Positions 1 through 9,468 are shown, counted from the stretch's first letter. The stretch is 64,000 nucleotides of DNA from Streptomyces sp. SCSIO 30461 (GCF_037023745.1 NZ_CP146101.1:6588001-6652000), one strand, 5' to 3'. Made by a program: numbers and translations. Notes: a model not told the origin generated them from the letters alone.

Positions 1-176
1 ACGCCCTGGTTGGGCAGGCCGACCTCGTAGGCATCGGGGTACATCAGCGCCCAGCGGACGTCGCACTCGTCCCACGGCTTGACGGTGGAGTTGAGCTCAC
101 CGCCGACGTACTGGATGGGCTTCTGCACGTGCGGGAGCAGAGCTTCGAGCTGTGGGAAGACCGACTCGGCAGACAT
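1..176 (-). CDS. B12-binding radical SAM protein, TIGR03960-like (N-terminal part, runs off the window)
   Basis: Only the first 58 codons are inside the window; the gene continues beyond position 1. The peptide opens MSAESVFPQLEALLPHVQKP and continues through YVGGEL and RWALMYPDAYEVGLPNQG, which I recognise as the start of the B12-binding radical SAM family that in actinobacteria lies before the DUF2344 and RNase E genes. The ATG start (174-176) has a GAAGG Shine-Dalgarno six bases upstream. The iron-sulfur CxxxCxxC motif lies outside the window, so the call rests on the N-terminal sequence and on the position next to the rod cluster. The substrate of this family is unknown to me. Confidence 0.7.
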   Translation of the reverse strand, partial: MSAESVFPQLEALLPHVQKPIQYVGGELNSTVKPWDECDVRWALMYPDAYEVGLPNQG

Positions 177-248
177 CTGGAACCTTCGTGGGCTGGCAGG
201 GGGCGACTCTCAAGCGTAAGCCATCACCGGATGCTCCCGGTGCGGCTC

Positions 249-1901
249 TCACTCGGAGAGTGAGGCCTGCGGTCCCGGGCTTGACGCCTTCGCCCACACC
301 CCGGGCAACTCGCGTTCCCGACGTGCCGCCAGGGCCTCCTCCTGACCGTGGAGAAGTCCCCAGGTGAAGGAGGGTTCGCCTGCCGCATGGGCCTGGATGG
401 CGAGGTCGCGCAGGGTGCTGCGGGCGACCACGCTGTCCTGGTGGTCACCGAGCACGGTCTGGACGGCCTTCATCCTGCGGGCGAGCCTCCGGGCGGGTTT
501 GCCGAGGGCGGGGGTGGCGGCTTCCGCGGCGTAGCGGGCGCGCTTCGCAGCCTTGCGGGCTTCGTGCAGGGCCAGATCGCGGTCGTGGCCGGCGGGGAGT
601 GCCAGTGCGTGCTCGACCCGGTGCGCCAGTCGCTCGTAGTCCTTGATCACCGCCTTGGGCAGAGCGGTGGACGGGTCGGCGACGGCGGCCTTGAGCAGCG
701 GTGGTTCGTCAAGCAGGGCGTCGAGTGCGTAGAGCAGTGCGAGGTATCGCTTGCTGTCGAGCACCGCCACGGAACGGCGGCGGGCGCCGGCGCGGTGCGC
801 GGTACCCCAGGTCCGCAGACGTCCTCGCACGGGGCCGAGGAGCAGGGGCCTGGGGAGCGCCTCGATCCGGCTGAGGAGCCGATCGGCCAGTACTTCCTGG
901 TCCCGGGCGACACCGAGCTCACCGGCGAGCCATTTGAGCTCGTCGCCGATCGGGTCGGTGACGGCGCGGTCGATGATCTTGCGGTAGGTCTTGAAGCCGC
1001 TGCGCATACGGCGGGTGGCGACGCGCATCTGGTGGACCGCGTCGGGCAGGTCACGACGTACGGCGGGGTCCAGCGCGACGAGGGCGTCCCGCTGCTCCCG
1101 CAGATAGGCGAGCACGAACTCGCCGGCGTGCTTCCGCTTCGATCGGGCCCCTCGGTCCCGTACGGTTTCCGCGGCCTTGGGAGCCTTGGGAGCGGTGCGG
1201 CCCTTGTCCCGGCGGCCGGGCGCCGTGTCCGCCTCGCGGGTGGACCGCAGGGGGGCGGAGGTGTCGGCGACGGGCACGGGCTGTGTCGCGGAGGACCGCG
1301 CCGGACCCGTCTCCGCGAGGGCGCGGGCCAGCTTGGACGCCGACGACGACGGGCGGATGCCCGCCTTGCGCAGGCGCTCACCGATGGCGTCGAGCACCGA
1401 CGGGTCGGCGTCGTCGGCGAGCTCGACCTCGATCTCCGTCCAGGAGGCTGTGCCGCCTTCGCCACCGAGGCGCTCGGCTCGTACGGAGTCGACGCTGAGC
1501 TCGGCGAGCAGCTCGCCATCGGCGTCGGCGAGATGGCTGACCTTCCGGGAGGAGAGTAGCCGGACGACGGGGAGCAGGGCTTCGTCGCGGACCCGGGACC
1601 GGAGCAGTGCGTGGAGGGTGCGCGGCAGGGCGTCGGCGAGCGGGGCCCGGATCTCGTCACGGATGCCGGTGGCGACGGGGAACTTGAGATGCCAGCCCTC
1701 GTCACCGCCTCCGGTGCGGCGCCGCAGCGTGATCCCGTCGGCGGCGAGCCGTAGCCCGGCGGTGTCGTAGTAGACGGCGTCCAGTTCGGCGACGCCCCTG
1801 TCGACGACGTCGGCGACCCCGGCGTGTCCGCTCAGGTCGGGGACTCGGGTGTCTCCGGTGGCTTCGTACTTCCGCTCGATCTCGCGCTTCGTGTCCGCCA
1901 T
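249..1901 (-). CDS. CYTH and CHAD domain protein (550 aa)
   Basis: The N-terminal ~200 residues form a CYTH (triphosphate tunnel) domain: the signature EIERKY is at residues 7-12, followed by charged strands such as LRRRTGGGDEGWHLKFP. CYTH domains bind triphosphates or polyphosphate with a divalent metal. A polar linker of about 60 residues follows. Residues ~265-540 form a CHAD domain, a helical bundle with conserved His/Arg/Lys (VHQMRVATRRMRSGFKTYR, HEARKAAKRARYAAE), known in other proteins to bind polyphosphate. The gene probably encodes a soluble polyphosphate-binding or processing protein, but its activity is not known. The ATG has no Shine-Dalgarno and sits just downstream of a promoter-like sequence, suggesting a leaderless mRNA. 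Confidence 0.93.
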   Translation of the reverse strand: MADTKREIERKYEATGDTRVPDLSGHAGVADVVDRGVAELDAVYYDTAGLRLAADGITLRRRTGGGDEGWHLKFPVATGIRDEIRAPLADALPRTLHALLRSRVRDEALLPVVRLLSSRKVSHLADADGELLAELSVDSVRAERLGGEGGTASWTEIEVELADDADPSVLDAIGERLRKAGIRPSSSASKLARALAETGPARSSATQPVPVADTSAPLRSTREADTAPGRRDKGRTAPKAPKAAETVRDRGARSKRKHAGEFVLAYLREQRDALVALDPAVRRDLPDAVHQMRVATRRMRSGFKTYRKIIDRAVTDPIGDELKWLAGELGVARDQEVLADRLLSRIEALPRPLLLGPVRGRLRTWGTAHRAGARRRSVAVLDSKRYLALLYALDALLDEPPLLKAAVADPSTALPKAVIKDYERLAHRVEHALALPAGHDRDLALHEARKAAKRARYAAEAATPALGKPARRLARRMKAVQTVLGDHQDSVVARSTLRDLAIQAHAAGEPSFTWGLLHGQEEALAARRERELPGVWAKASSPGPQASLSE

Positions 1902-1907
1902 GGATAA

Positions 1908-1937
1908 AATCTAGTCCGCTCGGAGGCCGTACGTCAG
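1908..1937 (-). promoter_or_regulatory. Candidate leaderless promoter of the CYTH-CHAD gene
   Basis: On the minus strand, CTGACG (1937-1932) is followed after 18 bases by TAGATT (1913-1908). Both fit streptomycete sigma-HrdB type elements. The -10 ends seven bases before the A of the CYTH-CHAD ATG at 1901, so transcription would begin at or very near the start codon. No ribosome-binding site is present, which fits a leaderless transcript. Confidence 0.4.
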
Positions 1938-1966
1938 TACGCACTCGGCCGGTCCGGCACGACTGG

Positions 1967-3166
1967 TCACGCGGACATGGGTCGCTGCACCTTGATCGAC
2001 TGGAGCAGTCCGACCGCCACCCAGACCGCGAACATGGACGAGCCGCCATAGGAGACGAAAGGCAGCGGGAGTCCGGCAACCGGCATGATGCCGAGGGTCA
2101 TACCGACGTTCTCGAAGGACTGGAAGGCGAACCAGGCGATGATCCCGGCCGCGACGATGGTGCCGTAGAGCTCGGTGGTCTCGCGGGCGATCCGGCAAGC
2201 GCGCCACAGGACCACACCGAGCAGGAAGAGGATGAAGCCGGCGCCGAGGAAGCCGAGCTCCTCCCCCGCGACCGTGAAGACGAAGTCGGTCTGCTGTTCG
2301 GGGACGAACTGGCCGGTCGTTTGGGAACCCTTGAAAAGGCCGGTGCCGAGGTGCCCGCCGGAGCCGATCGCGATACGCGCCTGGTTGGTGTTGTAGCCGA
2401 CGCCTGCCGGGTCGAGTTCGGGGTTGGCGAAGGCCGCGAAACGGTTGATCTGGTACTCGTCGAGGAGTCCGAGCATGGTGACGAGTACCGCGCCCGCGAC
2501 TCCGGCGCCGATCAATCCGAGCACCCATCGGTTGGACGCCCCGGAGGCGAGCAGCACCCCGAGCACGATCACCACCATCACCATGACCGAGCCGAGGTCC
2601 GGCATCAGCATGACGATGCCCATCGGCACGGCCGCGAGGACGAGCGACTTGGCGACGATGCGATGGTCGGGGATCTCCTGATCGCCCGCGTCGACCTGTG
2701 CCGCGAGCATCATCGCCATGCCCAGGATGATCGTGATCTTCACGAATTCCGAGGGCTGGAGGGAGAATCCGCCGCCGATCACGATCCAGGCATGAGCGCC
2801 GTTGATGGTGGCGCCGAGCGGGGTGAGCACCAGCAGGACCAGCAGCACCGAGATCCCGTACAGCACCGGCACGGCTCCGCGCAGGGTGCGGTGGCCGAGC
2901 CACACGGTCCCCGCCATCAGCGCCAGGCCGATTCCGGTGTTCAGGGCGTGGCGGAACAGGAAGTAGTAGGGGTCGCCCTGGTTGAGCTCGGTGCGGTTAC
3001 GGGTGGCCGACCAGACCAGCAGCGCGCCGATGACGGACAGCGCGATGGCGGACAGCAGCATCGGCCAGTCGAGCCGGCGCAGTATCGAGTCGCGGGCGGT
3101 GAGTCTGGCCCAGGAGCCGCGGTCGGGAGAATAGCGGGCGACCGAGAAGCCGTTCGTTCCGGACAT
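1967..3166 (-). CDS. rodA: Rod-shape / peptidoglycan polymerase RodA (SEDS family, 399 aa)
   Basis: Polytopic SEDS-family membrane protein with about ten hydrophobic helices, predicted to be the lipid II glycosyltransferase paired with the class B PBP encoded immediately upstream. The family signature is at the C-terminus: NVGMTLGIMPVAGLPLPF followed by VSYGGSS. The motif SLQPSEFVK (helix 4-5 region) and LMPDLGS are also typical. Length matches the family. The ATG is one base after the stop of the PBP2 gene (TGACATG), so the two are translationally coupled. In Streptomyces the mre cluster serves mainly spore-wall synthesis rather than lateral growth. Last gene of the minus-strand mre operon. 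Confidence 0.95.
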   Translation of the reverse strand: MSGTNGFSVARYSPDRGSWARLTARDSILRRLDWPMLLSAIALSVIGALLVWSATRNRTELNQGDPYYFLFRHALNTGIGLALMAGTVWLGHRTLRGAVPVLYGISVLLVLLVLTPLGATINGAHAWIVIGGGFSLQPSEFVKITIILGMAMMLAAQVDAGDQEIPDHRIVAKSLVLAAVPMGIVMLMPDLGSVMVMVVIVLGVLLASGASNRWVLGLIGAGVAGAVLVTMLGLLDEYQINRFAAFANPELDPAGVGYNTNQARIAIGSGGHLGTGLFKGSQTTGQFVPEQQTDFVFTVAGEELGFLGAGFILFLLGVVLWRACRIARETTELYGTIVAAGIIAWFAFQSFENVGMTLGIMPVAGLPLPFVSYGGSSMFAVWVAVGLLQSIKVQRPMSA

Positions 3167-3167
3167 G

Positions 3168-5336
3168 TCAGTCCCTCCGCCCCGTGGCCGGCGGGCCCGC
3201 GAGCACCGGGTCGTCCGGCTTCGGCGCCTGCGGGGCGTAGGGCTTGATGGTGGGCGCGTCGATGGAACCGTCGGGCTGGATCTCGGGCAGCGCCTTCTGC
3301 GGCTGGGGCAGCAGGGCCTTCTTCAGGTCCTGGTTGCCTTCCATGTCGAGTCCGTAGAGGGCGTTGTAGATGTTGCGCACGGCGGGCCCTGAGGCCCCGG
3401 AACCCGTACCACCCTGGGCGATCGTCATGACGATCGAGTACTCCTTGGTGTACGTGGCGAACCACGAGGTCGTCTGTTTGCCGTGGACCTCGGCCGTACC
3501 GGTCTTGGCGTGCATCGGGATCTTGTCCTGGGGCCAGCCGCCGAATCGCCAGGCGGCAGTACCGCGGGTGGCGACTCCCGCGAGGGCTTCCTCTATCAAG
3601 TCGCGGGTCTTGGCGTTCATCGGCAGCTTGCCGTGGGAGGCCGGCTTGATCTCCCGGACCTGCTTGCCGTCCGCGCTGACGACCGCCTTGCCGACGGTCG
3701 GGTTGTAGAGCGTGCCGCCGTTGGAGATGGCCGCGTAGATGGTGGCCATCTGGATGGGGGTGACGAGGGTATCGCCCTGCCCGATGGAGTAGTTGACGGA
3801 GTCACCGGCGCGCATGAGATTGCCTTCGAGGCAGTTCTCGTAGGACAGCTGCTGGATGTACGTGCCGCCCTTCTTGCCGATCTTGCACCAGTAGTCCTTG
3901 TTGGCCTCCCAGAACCGCTGCTTCCAGCCGCGGTCCGGTACGCGCCCGGTGACCTCGTTGGGCAGGTCGATCCCTGTCTCGGCGCCGAGGCCGAACTGGT
4001 GGGCGGTCTTGTAGAACCAGTCGGCGGGGTTCTTCTTCGGCTTGATGCCGCCGTCCTTCTTCCACTGCTGGTGGGCGAGTGCGTAGTAGACGGTGTCGCA
4101 GGAGACCTCCAGGGCCTGGCCGAGGGTGATGCTGCCGTGGCCCTGGGACTCGAAGTTGGTGAAGACCTGGTTGCCGACGGAGTACGAGCTGGGGCAGGGG
4201 TAGCGGCCGTTGAAGTCGTAGCCGGCATTGACCGCGGCGGCGGTGGGGATGACCTTGAAGATCGAGCCCGGCGCGGCCTGGCCCTGGATGGCCCGGTTGA
4301 GCAGCGGGAAGTTGGACTTCTTCCCGGTGAGCCGGGCGTAGTCCTTGGCGGAGATCCCGCCGACCCAGGCGTTGGGGTCGTAGGTGGGCAGCGAGGCCAT
4401 CGCCACGATCCGGCCGGTCTTGGACTCCATGACGACGACGGCGCCGGAGTCGGCCTTGTAGTTCTCCCCGGTGTTGTCGTCGAAGACCTTGCGCGCTTCC
4501 TTCATCGCGTTGTCCAGTTCCCATTCGGCGACCGCCTGGACGCGTGCGTCGAGGGAGGTGACGACGTTGGCACCGGGCTCGGCCTTGTCCGCCTTGGCCT
4601 CGCCCATGACGCGGCCGAGGTTGTCGACCTCGTAGCGGGTGACACCGGCCTTTCCGCGCAGCTCCTTGTCGTAGGTGCGCTCAAGGCCCGAGCGGCCGAC
4701 CTGGTCGGAGCGGAGGTAGGGCGAGTCGGTGTCCTTCGCCTTCTCCAGCTCCTCGTCGGTGACGGGTGAGAGATAGCCCAGCACCTGGGCGGTATTCGAC
4801 TTGCCGGGGGCCGGGTAGCGGCGTACGGCGGTGGGCTCGGCGGTGATGCCGGGGAAGTCCTCGGCGCGTTCGCGGATCTGGAGGGCCTGCTGGGTGGTGG
4901 CCTCGTCGGTGACCGGGATGGGCTGGTACGGGGAACCGTTCCAGCAGGGCTGCGGCGTCTCTGAGTCGCAGAGCCGCACCTTGTCCATGACGTCCTTCGG
5001 CTTCATGCCGAGGACCCCGGCGAGCCGGGCGAGCACGTCCTTGCCGTCGTCCTTCATCTTCAGCAGTTCGGTGCGCGAAGCGGAGACCACGAGCCGGGTC
5101 TCGTTGTCGGCCAGCGGCACACCGCGGGCGTCGAGGATCGAGCCGCGGACGGCGGGCTGGACGACCTGCTGGACGCCGTTGCCGGACGCCTCCCTGGCGT
5201 ACTCGTCGCCGTTGCGGATCTGGATGTACCAGAGCCGCCCGCCCAGGGTGGCGAAGAGTGAGAAGACGAGGACCTGGATGACGATCAGGCGGATCTGCAC
5301 CCGGGGCGTCCGCCCGGTCTCGGGAATGTTGGTCAC
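3168..5336 (-). CDS. pbp2: Class B penicillin-binding protein 2 (722 aa)
   Basis: Monofunctional peptidoglycan transpeptidase. One N-terminal membrane helix (about residues 12-33, IRLIVIQVLVFSLFATLGG) anchors a dimerisation (pedestal) domain and a C-terminal transpeptidase domain. The acyl-enzyme serine is S358 in SIFK; the SVN motif lies in DSVNYSIGQGD and the KTGT motif in MHAKTGTAEV. The C-terminus has a Pro-rich tail. It is the expected partner of the adjacent SEDS polymerase RodA; the pair synthesises and crosslinks glycan strands at the outer face of the membrane. It starts 20 bases after mreD and its stop is one base from rodA. Confidence 0.95.
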   Translation of the reverse strand: MTNIPETGRTPRVQIRLIVIQVLVFSLFATLGGRLWYIQIRNGDEYAREASGNGVQQVVQPAVRGSILDARGVPLADNETRLVVSASRTELLKMKDDGKDVLARLAGVLGMKPKDVMDKVRLCDSETPQPCWNGSPYQPIPVTDEATTQQALQIRERAEDFPGITAEPTAVRRYPAPGKSNTAQVLGYLSPVTDEELEKAKDTDSPYLRSDQVGRSGLERTYDKELRGKAGVTRYEVDNLGRVMGEAKADKAEPGANVVTSLDARVQAVAEWELDNAMKEARKVFDDNTGENYKADSGAVVVMESKTGRIVAMASLPTYDPNAWVGGISAKDYARLTGKKSNFPLLNRAIQGQAAPGSIFKVIPTAAAVNAGYDFNGRYPCPSSYSVGNQVFTNFESQGHGSITLGQALEVSCDTVYYALAHQQWKKDGGIKPKKNPADWFYKTAHQFGLGAETGIDLPNEVTGRVPDRGWKQRFWEANKDYWCKIGKKGGTYIQQLSYENCLEGNLMRAGDSVNYSIGQGDTLVTPIQMATIYAAISNGGTLYNPTVGKAVVSADGKQVREIKPASHGKLPMNAKTRDLIEEALAGVATRGTAAWRFGGWPQDKIPMHAKTGTAEVHGKQTTSWFATYTKEYSIVMTIAQGGTGSGASGPAVRNIYNALYGLDMEGNQDLKKALLPQPQKALPEIQPDGSIDAPTIKPYAPQAPKPDDPVLAGPPATGRRD

Positions 5337-5356
5337 GCTGGCGATACCCCCTCAGG

Positions 5357-6028
5357 TCACAGTCGCTTGATGCCCTTGATACGGCCGGCCCGGGAGGCTC
5401 TGGACTTGGCCGCCTTCACCCGCAGGGAGCCGCCGCGCTGGCCGCCGATGCGCAGGCCGGTGCCGAACGAGGTCCAGCCGCCGGACACGTCACCGCCGCC
5501 CGACGGGCTCTCGGCGAGCGGGTCGTTCTCGGCCCGTCTGGCCAAGGCCATGATCACCGGTACGGTGAACGGCGCCAGCAGCAGGTCGTAGAGGGCCGCG
5601 GTGAACAGCAGTGAGCCGAGCCCGACATGACGTGCGGCGGTGTCACCCACGAGGGCGCCCACGCCCGCGTAGAGCAAGGTCGAGCCGACCGCGGCGCCGA
5701 CGACCACGGCCATCGGCCCGGTGGCCGAGTTGAGCCTGCCGTTGTCCGGCTTGAACAGACCGGCGCAGTAGCCGATGAGACACAGCACCAGCGCATAGCG
5801 CCCGACGGCGTGGTCTGCTGGCGGGGCGAGGTCGGTCAGCAGGCCCGCCCCGAAGCCGATGAGCGCGCCACTGGTGTGCCCGTACACGAGGGCCAGGGCG
5901 AGGACGACCAGCAGTATCAGGTCGGGGACGGCTCCGGGGAGCTGGAGCCTCGCCAGCACGGTGACCTGGATGACCAGGGCGACGATGACGAGGGGGGTGG
6001 CGAGCAGCATCCGGTTGAAGCGCTTCAT
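5357..6028 (-). CDS. mreD: Rod-shape-determining membrane protein MreD (223 aa)
   Basis: Small polytopic membrane protein, about five to six helices, linking MreB/MreC to the wall synthases. The chosen start is the ATG at 6028 (MKRFNRMLLATPLVIVALV), which has GAAGGAG eight bases upstream; a longer reading frame reaching 6163 would overlap mreC and adds a Pro/Thr-rich, non-family-like N-terminus. The C-terminal ~50 residues are polar and basic (ends KSRASRAGRIKGIKRL) and probably cytoplasmic. It lies 22 bases after mreC and 20 bases before pbp2, so it is part of one operon. Confidence 0.92.
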   Translation of the reverse strand: MKRFNRMLLATPLVIVALVIQVTVLARLQLPGAVPDLILLVVLALALVYGHTSGALIGFGAGLLTDLAPPADHAVGRYALVLCLIGYCAGLFKPDNGRLNSATGPMAVVVGAAVGSTLLYAGVGALVGDTAARHVGLGSLLFTAALYDLLLAPFTVPVIMALARRAENDPLAESPSGGGDVSGGWTSFGTGLRIGGQRGGSLRVKAAKSRASRAGRIKGIKRL

Positions 6029-6050
6029 GGTCGGCTCCTTCTTCCTCTCG

Positions 6051-7115
6051 CTACTCGTCGTCCGTGCCGGCGTCGGGGCCGGAGCTTGCGGTGGCGTCGC
6101 CCGGTTCGGCCGGGTCTCTGCGCGCGGCGGTGTTCTGGGCGGGATCCGTACCGGGTCCGTCATCGGCGGCGTCCGCGCCGTCGGCGTCGGCCAGGCCGTC
6201 CGCTCCGGCCGATGGTGTCACCGTGACGGTGACCGTCGGCGTGGGCTTCGCCTTGGGCTTCGGCGGCAGGACCGAGTCACGCGGATCGGTGCGGGGCGCC
6301 TGGACCACCACGCCCACGATGTCGAGCTTGGAGAACGACACATACGGGCGTACGTAGATGTTCCGGGTCAGGTCGCCGCCCGATGGGTCGACGCGGACCA
6401 CCTCGCCGACCGGGACGCCCGGCACGAACGGCCGCCCGGCCTGCGAGCCGAAGGTGACGAGGCGGTCGCCCTTGCGTACCTTGGCCTTGCCGTTGAGGAG
6501 CTGCACGGACAGCGGCCGGTCGCCCTGGCCGGTCGCGAAGCCGAGTTCGTCGGTGCGCTCGATCCTGGTGCCGACGGTGAAGTCCGGGTCGCTGGCCAGC
6601 AGTACGGTCGAGGTGTGCGGGCCGACCGTGGTGACCCTGCCGACCAGCCCGTCACCGTTGAGCACCGTCATGTCGCGGACGATCCCGTCCTGGGAGCCGA
6701 TGTCGAGGGTCACGGTCCACGAGAAGCCCTGGGCGGCTCCTATGGCGATGACCTCGGCACCCTTGATGCCGTACTGGCCGTTGGCGGCCGTCTTGAGCAT
6801 GGCGTCGAGCTGCCGGACGCGGCTCTGGTTGCGGATGTCACTGCCCAGCCGTGTCTTGAGGGCGGCGTTCTCCCGCTCGAGCACGGCGATGCGGTCGTGG
6901 CGCCGGCCGGAGTCGCGGATCGCCCCTATGGCGTTGCCGACCGGGTCGACGGCCGCCGCCACGCCGTTCTCGACCGGTCCGAAGACAGCGGCGGCGGCCT
7001 TTCGGGCGCCGTCCACCGGTGACTCCTGGCCACCCCTGATGTCCACCGTGATCAGCGCGAACGCGATGGCGATCAGCAGGACCAGGAGGAGCCGGCTCTC
7101 TTTGGTGTCCCTCAC
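6051..7115 (-). CDS. mreC: Cell-shape protein MreC (354 aa)
   Basis: Membrane-anchored periplasmic-type scaffold of the wall-elongation machinery. It has one N-terminal membrane helix (residues ~8-23, LLLVLLIAIAFALITVDI), a coiled coil (residues ~60-100, DRIAVLERENAALKTRL) and the beta-rich MreC core (~110-275, including GLVGRVTTVGPHTSTVLL and GDRLVTFGSQAGRPFVPGVP). The last ~75 residues are a low-complexity Pro/Ala/Asp tail typical of actinobacterial MreC. The start is a GTG without a strong Shine-Dalgarno. A 142-base spacer separates it from mreB, so a second promoter there is possible. Confidence 0.94.
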   Translation of the reverse strand: MRDTKESRLLLVLLIAIAFALITVDIRGGQESPVDGARKAAAAVFGPVENGVAAAVDPVGNAIGAIRDSGRRHDRIAVLERENAALKTRLGSDIRNQSRVRQLDAMLKTAANGQYGIKGAEVIAIGAAQGFSWTVTLDIGSQDGIVRDMTVLNGDGLVGRVTTVGPHTSTVLLASDPDFTVGTRIERTDELGFATGQGDRPLSVQLLNGKAKVRKGDRLVTFGSQAGRPFVPGVPVGEVVRVDPSGGDLTRNIYVRPYVSFSKLDIVGVVVQAPRTDPRDSVLPPKPKAKPTPTVTVTVTPSAGADGLADADGADAADDGPGTDPAQNTAARRDPAEPGDATASSGPDAGTDDE

Positions 7116-7257
7116 GTGCGGCGGCCGTGCCTTCCTCGTTACGACAGTCGGGCTGGGTGTGGCTGGGTGCGATACGGCGGATTCGTTACGGCGTGGCGGG
7201 CGTGCCTGGAGGTACGCGTGCGACTGTTGCCCTTATATCGAGGCCCGCCGAGGTCCG

Positions 7258-8277
7258 TTACCGGCGCGGCTGCGCGTCGAGCACCTGCTGGAGCGCCTCG
7301 AACTCCTCGACGCACTTGCCCGAACCGAGCGCAACCGAGTCCAGCGGGTCCTCGGCGATGTGGATCGGCATACCGGTCTCATGGCGCAGTCTCTCGTCGA
7401 GTCCGCGGAGCAGGGCACCGCCACCGGTGAGCACGATGCCCCGGTCCATGACGTCCCCGGAGAGCTCCGGCGGGCACTTGTCGAGCGTGGTCTTCACCGC
7501 GTCCACGATCGCGTTGACCGGCTCCTCGATGGCCTTGCGCACCTCGGCGGCGGAGATGACCACCGTCTTGGGCAGTCCGGAGACCAGGTCCCGGCCGCGG
7601 ATCTCGGTGTGCTCGTCCGCCGCGAGGTCGAAGGCGGAGCCGATGGTGATCTTGATGCTCTCCGCTGTCCGCTCGCCGAGCAGGAGGCTGTACTCCTTCT
7701 TCACGTGCTGGATGATCGCGTTGTCGAGTTCATCGCCCGCGACACGGATGGACTGCGCCGTGACGATGCCGCCGAGGGAGATCACAGCCACCTCGGTAGT
7801 GCCGCCGCCGATGTCCACGACCATGTTGCCGGTGGCTTCGTGGACCGGGAGTCCGGCGCCGATCGCGGCGGCCATCGGCTCCTCGATGATGTGCACCTGA
7901 CGGGCGCCGGCCTGGGTCGACGCCTCGATGACCGCCCGGCGCTCCACACCGGTGATGCCGGACGGCACACAGACCACGATCCTGGGGCGAGCCGCCCACC
8001 GGCGCTTGTGGATCTTCAGGATGAAGTAGCGCAGCATACGCTCGGTGATCTCGAAGTCGGCGATCACACCGTCCTTCAGCGGGCGCACGGCCACGATGTT
8101 CCCGGGCGTACGGCCGATCATCTTCTTGGCTTCGGAGCCCACCGCGAGGATGCCGCCGGTGTTGGTGTTGATGGCGACGACGGACGGCTCGTTGAGGACG
8201 ATGCCGCGACCCCTCACGTACACCAGCGTGTTGGCGGTCCCGAGGTCGACAGCCATGTCACGGCCGATGAACGACAT
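7258..8277 (-). CDS. mreB: Actin-like cytoskeletal protein MreB (339 aa)
   Basis: Bacterial actin that forms membrane-associated filaments; in Streptomyces it is used chiefly in spore-wall assembly. The actin-fold nucleotide motifs are present: phosphate-1 [13 protein letters not shown] near residue 9, phosphate-2 [13 protein letters not shown] and adenosine [15 protein letters not shown]. The ATG at 8277 ([11 protein letters not shown]) is chosen because AAGGGGAA lies five bases upstream; a seven-codon longer version starting at 8298 has no such site. First gene of the mre operon. The 303-base upstream gap to ndk must hold its promoters, but I could not place a convincing -10/-35 pair there. 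Confidence 0.97.
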   Translation of the reverse strand: MSFIGRDMAVDLGTANTLVYVRGRGIVLNEPSVVAINTNTGGILAVGSEAKKMIGRTPGNIVAVRPLKDGVIADFEITERMLRYFILKIHKRRWAARPRIVVCVPSGITGVERRAVIEASTQAGARQVHIIEEPMAAAIGAGLPVHEATGNMVVDIGGGTTEVAVISLGGIVTAQSIRVAGDELDNAIIQHVKKEYSLLLGERTAESIKITIGSAFDLAADEHTEIRGRDLVSGLPKTVVISAAEVRKAIEEPVNAIVDAVKTTLDKCPPELSGDVMDRGIVLTGGGALLRGLDERLRHETGMPIHIAEDPLDSVALGSGKCVEEFEALQQVLDAQPRR

Positions 8278-8482
8278 TGAGTTCCCCTTGTTTCCCATGA
8301 GGATGCGTCGGGCCTTCCCAAATAGAGCTTTGATGGCTTTTCAGGTCGGCGAGGAGGGTGTGATGGCGTGAAGGGTTCCCATCGTAGTGCCGTATGCGGG
8401 ACAACCGCGCGCTGGGCCCACCTCAATAAGGGTGACGGTGAGTCGGTGCGAAGCTTTCCCGTTATGACAGTACGTATGCCGA

Positions 8483-8511
8483 GGGGCGACCGAAATTCCT
8501 TCGGTCGCCCC
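8483..8511 (-). terminator. Hairpin terminator downstream of ndk
   Basis: Perfect 12-bp inverted repeat (8483-8494 and 8500-8511, arm GGGGCGACCGAA) with a five-base ATTCC loop, 70 bases past the ndk stop. There is no U-run, as is common for streptomycete terminators. It separates ndk from the mre operon. Confidence 0.7.
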
Positions 8512-8580
8512 AGGCCGTGGGCGCTGTACGGCTGACGGACGGTCAGCGGTGACGTCGCCGATCGGGATGATCCGGGAGGT

Positions 8581-8994
8581 TCAGGAAAGACCCGGGAAGA
8601 AGATCTTCAGCTCCCGCTCGGCCGACTCCTCGGAGTCCGAGGCGTGGATGAGGTTCTCCCGGACGATCGTGCCGTAGTCGCCCCTGATGGAGCCCGGCGC
8701 GGCGGCGATCGGGTCGGTCGGTCCGGCCAGCGCGCGCACGCCCTCGATGACCCGCTCGCCCTCGACCACCAGGGCGACGACGGCGCCGGAGGACATGAAG
8801 GCGACCAGCGGCTCGTAGAAGGGCTTGCCCTTGTGCTCGCCGTAGTGCTGCTCCAGGGTGTCCTGGTCCAGCTCACGCAGCTCCAGCGCGGTGATCTGCC
8901 AGCCCGCCTTCCGCTCGATACGGCTGATGATCTCGCCGATCAGGCCGCGGCGTACGGCGTCGGGCTTCAGCAGGACGAGCGTGCGCTGGCTCAC
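8581..8994 (-). CDS. ndk: Nucleoside diphosphate kinase (137 aa)
   Basis: Transfers the gamma-phosphate from ATP to NDPs through a phospho-histidine. The active-site His is H117 in the context NLIHASDS, and the N-terminal MSQRTLVLLKPDAVRRG is typical. The start is the GTG at 8994, giving the exact family length of 137 residues, with GAAGGAG in front; a reading frame extending to 9027 is possible but adds eleven unrelated residues. It follows the folC-DUF4233 pair on the same strand with a ~99-base gap; the order folC-DUF4233-ndk is also seen in Mycobacterium. Confidence 0.97.
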   Translation of the reverse strand: MSQRTLVLLKPDAVRRGLIGEIISRIERKAGWQITALELRELDQDTLEQHYGEHKGKPFYEPLVAFMSSGAVVALVVEGERVIEGVRALAGPTDPIAAAPGSIRGDYGTIVRENLIHASDSEESAERELKIFFPGLS

Positions 8995-9093
8995 GTGCGG
9001 GCTCCTTCGAGTGTGGTTCAACTGCACTTCAGAGGCTACAGGGCCGCTTCGGCGGCCCTTCCGGCAGCGTCCGACAGCACCTGGACAGGGCTT

Positions 9094-9468
9094 TCAGGCC
9101 TCGGATCCGGGGGCGGCGGCTCCCGCCGCCCCCTGCTGCGCGAACCGGGCTTTCGCCTCGTCCACCTTGCGCCCGTAGTGGACGGAAGCCCACCACAGGC
9201 CCGCGAACACCGCGCCCAGAATGAACATCATCGGCACCACGAAGCCGCTGGCGATCAGTCCGATCTGAAGGGCCCAGCCGAGCTGCACCCCACCGGGGCG
9301 GGTGATCATTCCGCACAGCAGCACGGACAGCAGCATCGCGATCCCGCACACGGTCCAGACCGCGGCCATCGACAGATCGGGATTCTTCATGGCGACAAGG
9401 CCGGCAAAGCCGATGACGAAGAATTCACCGATCAGAGTGGACGCGCAGAGCGTACGCAATTGATTCAC
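9094..9468 (-). CDS. DUF4233 small membrane protein (124 aa)
   Basis: Small integral membrane protein with about four hydrophobic segments (roughly residues 8-27, 34-57, 65-88) and a short polar Ala/Gly-rich C-terminus. It matches the actinobacterial DUF4233 family, whose genes nearly always lie between folC and ndk. The GTG start overlaps the folC stop in a GTGA arrangement, so it is translationally coupled to folC. Function is not known; the constant gene order suggests a role tied to folate or nucleotide metabolism, but nothing in the sequence shows it. Confidence 0.88.
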   Translation of the reverse strand: MNQLRTLCASTLIGEFFVIGFAGLVAMKNPDLSMAAVWTVCGIAMLLSVLLCGMITRPGGVQLGWALQIGLIASGFVVPMMFILGAVFAGLWWASVHYGRKVDEAKARFAQQGAAGAAAPGSEA

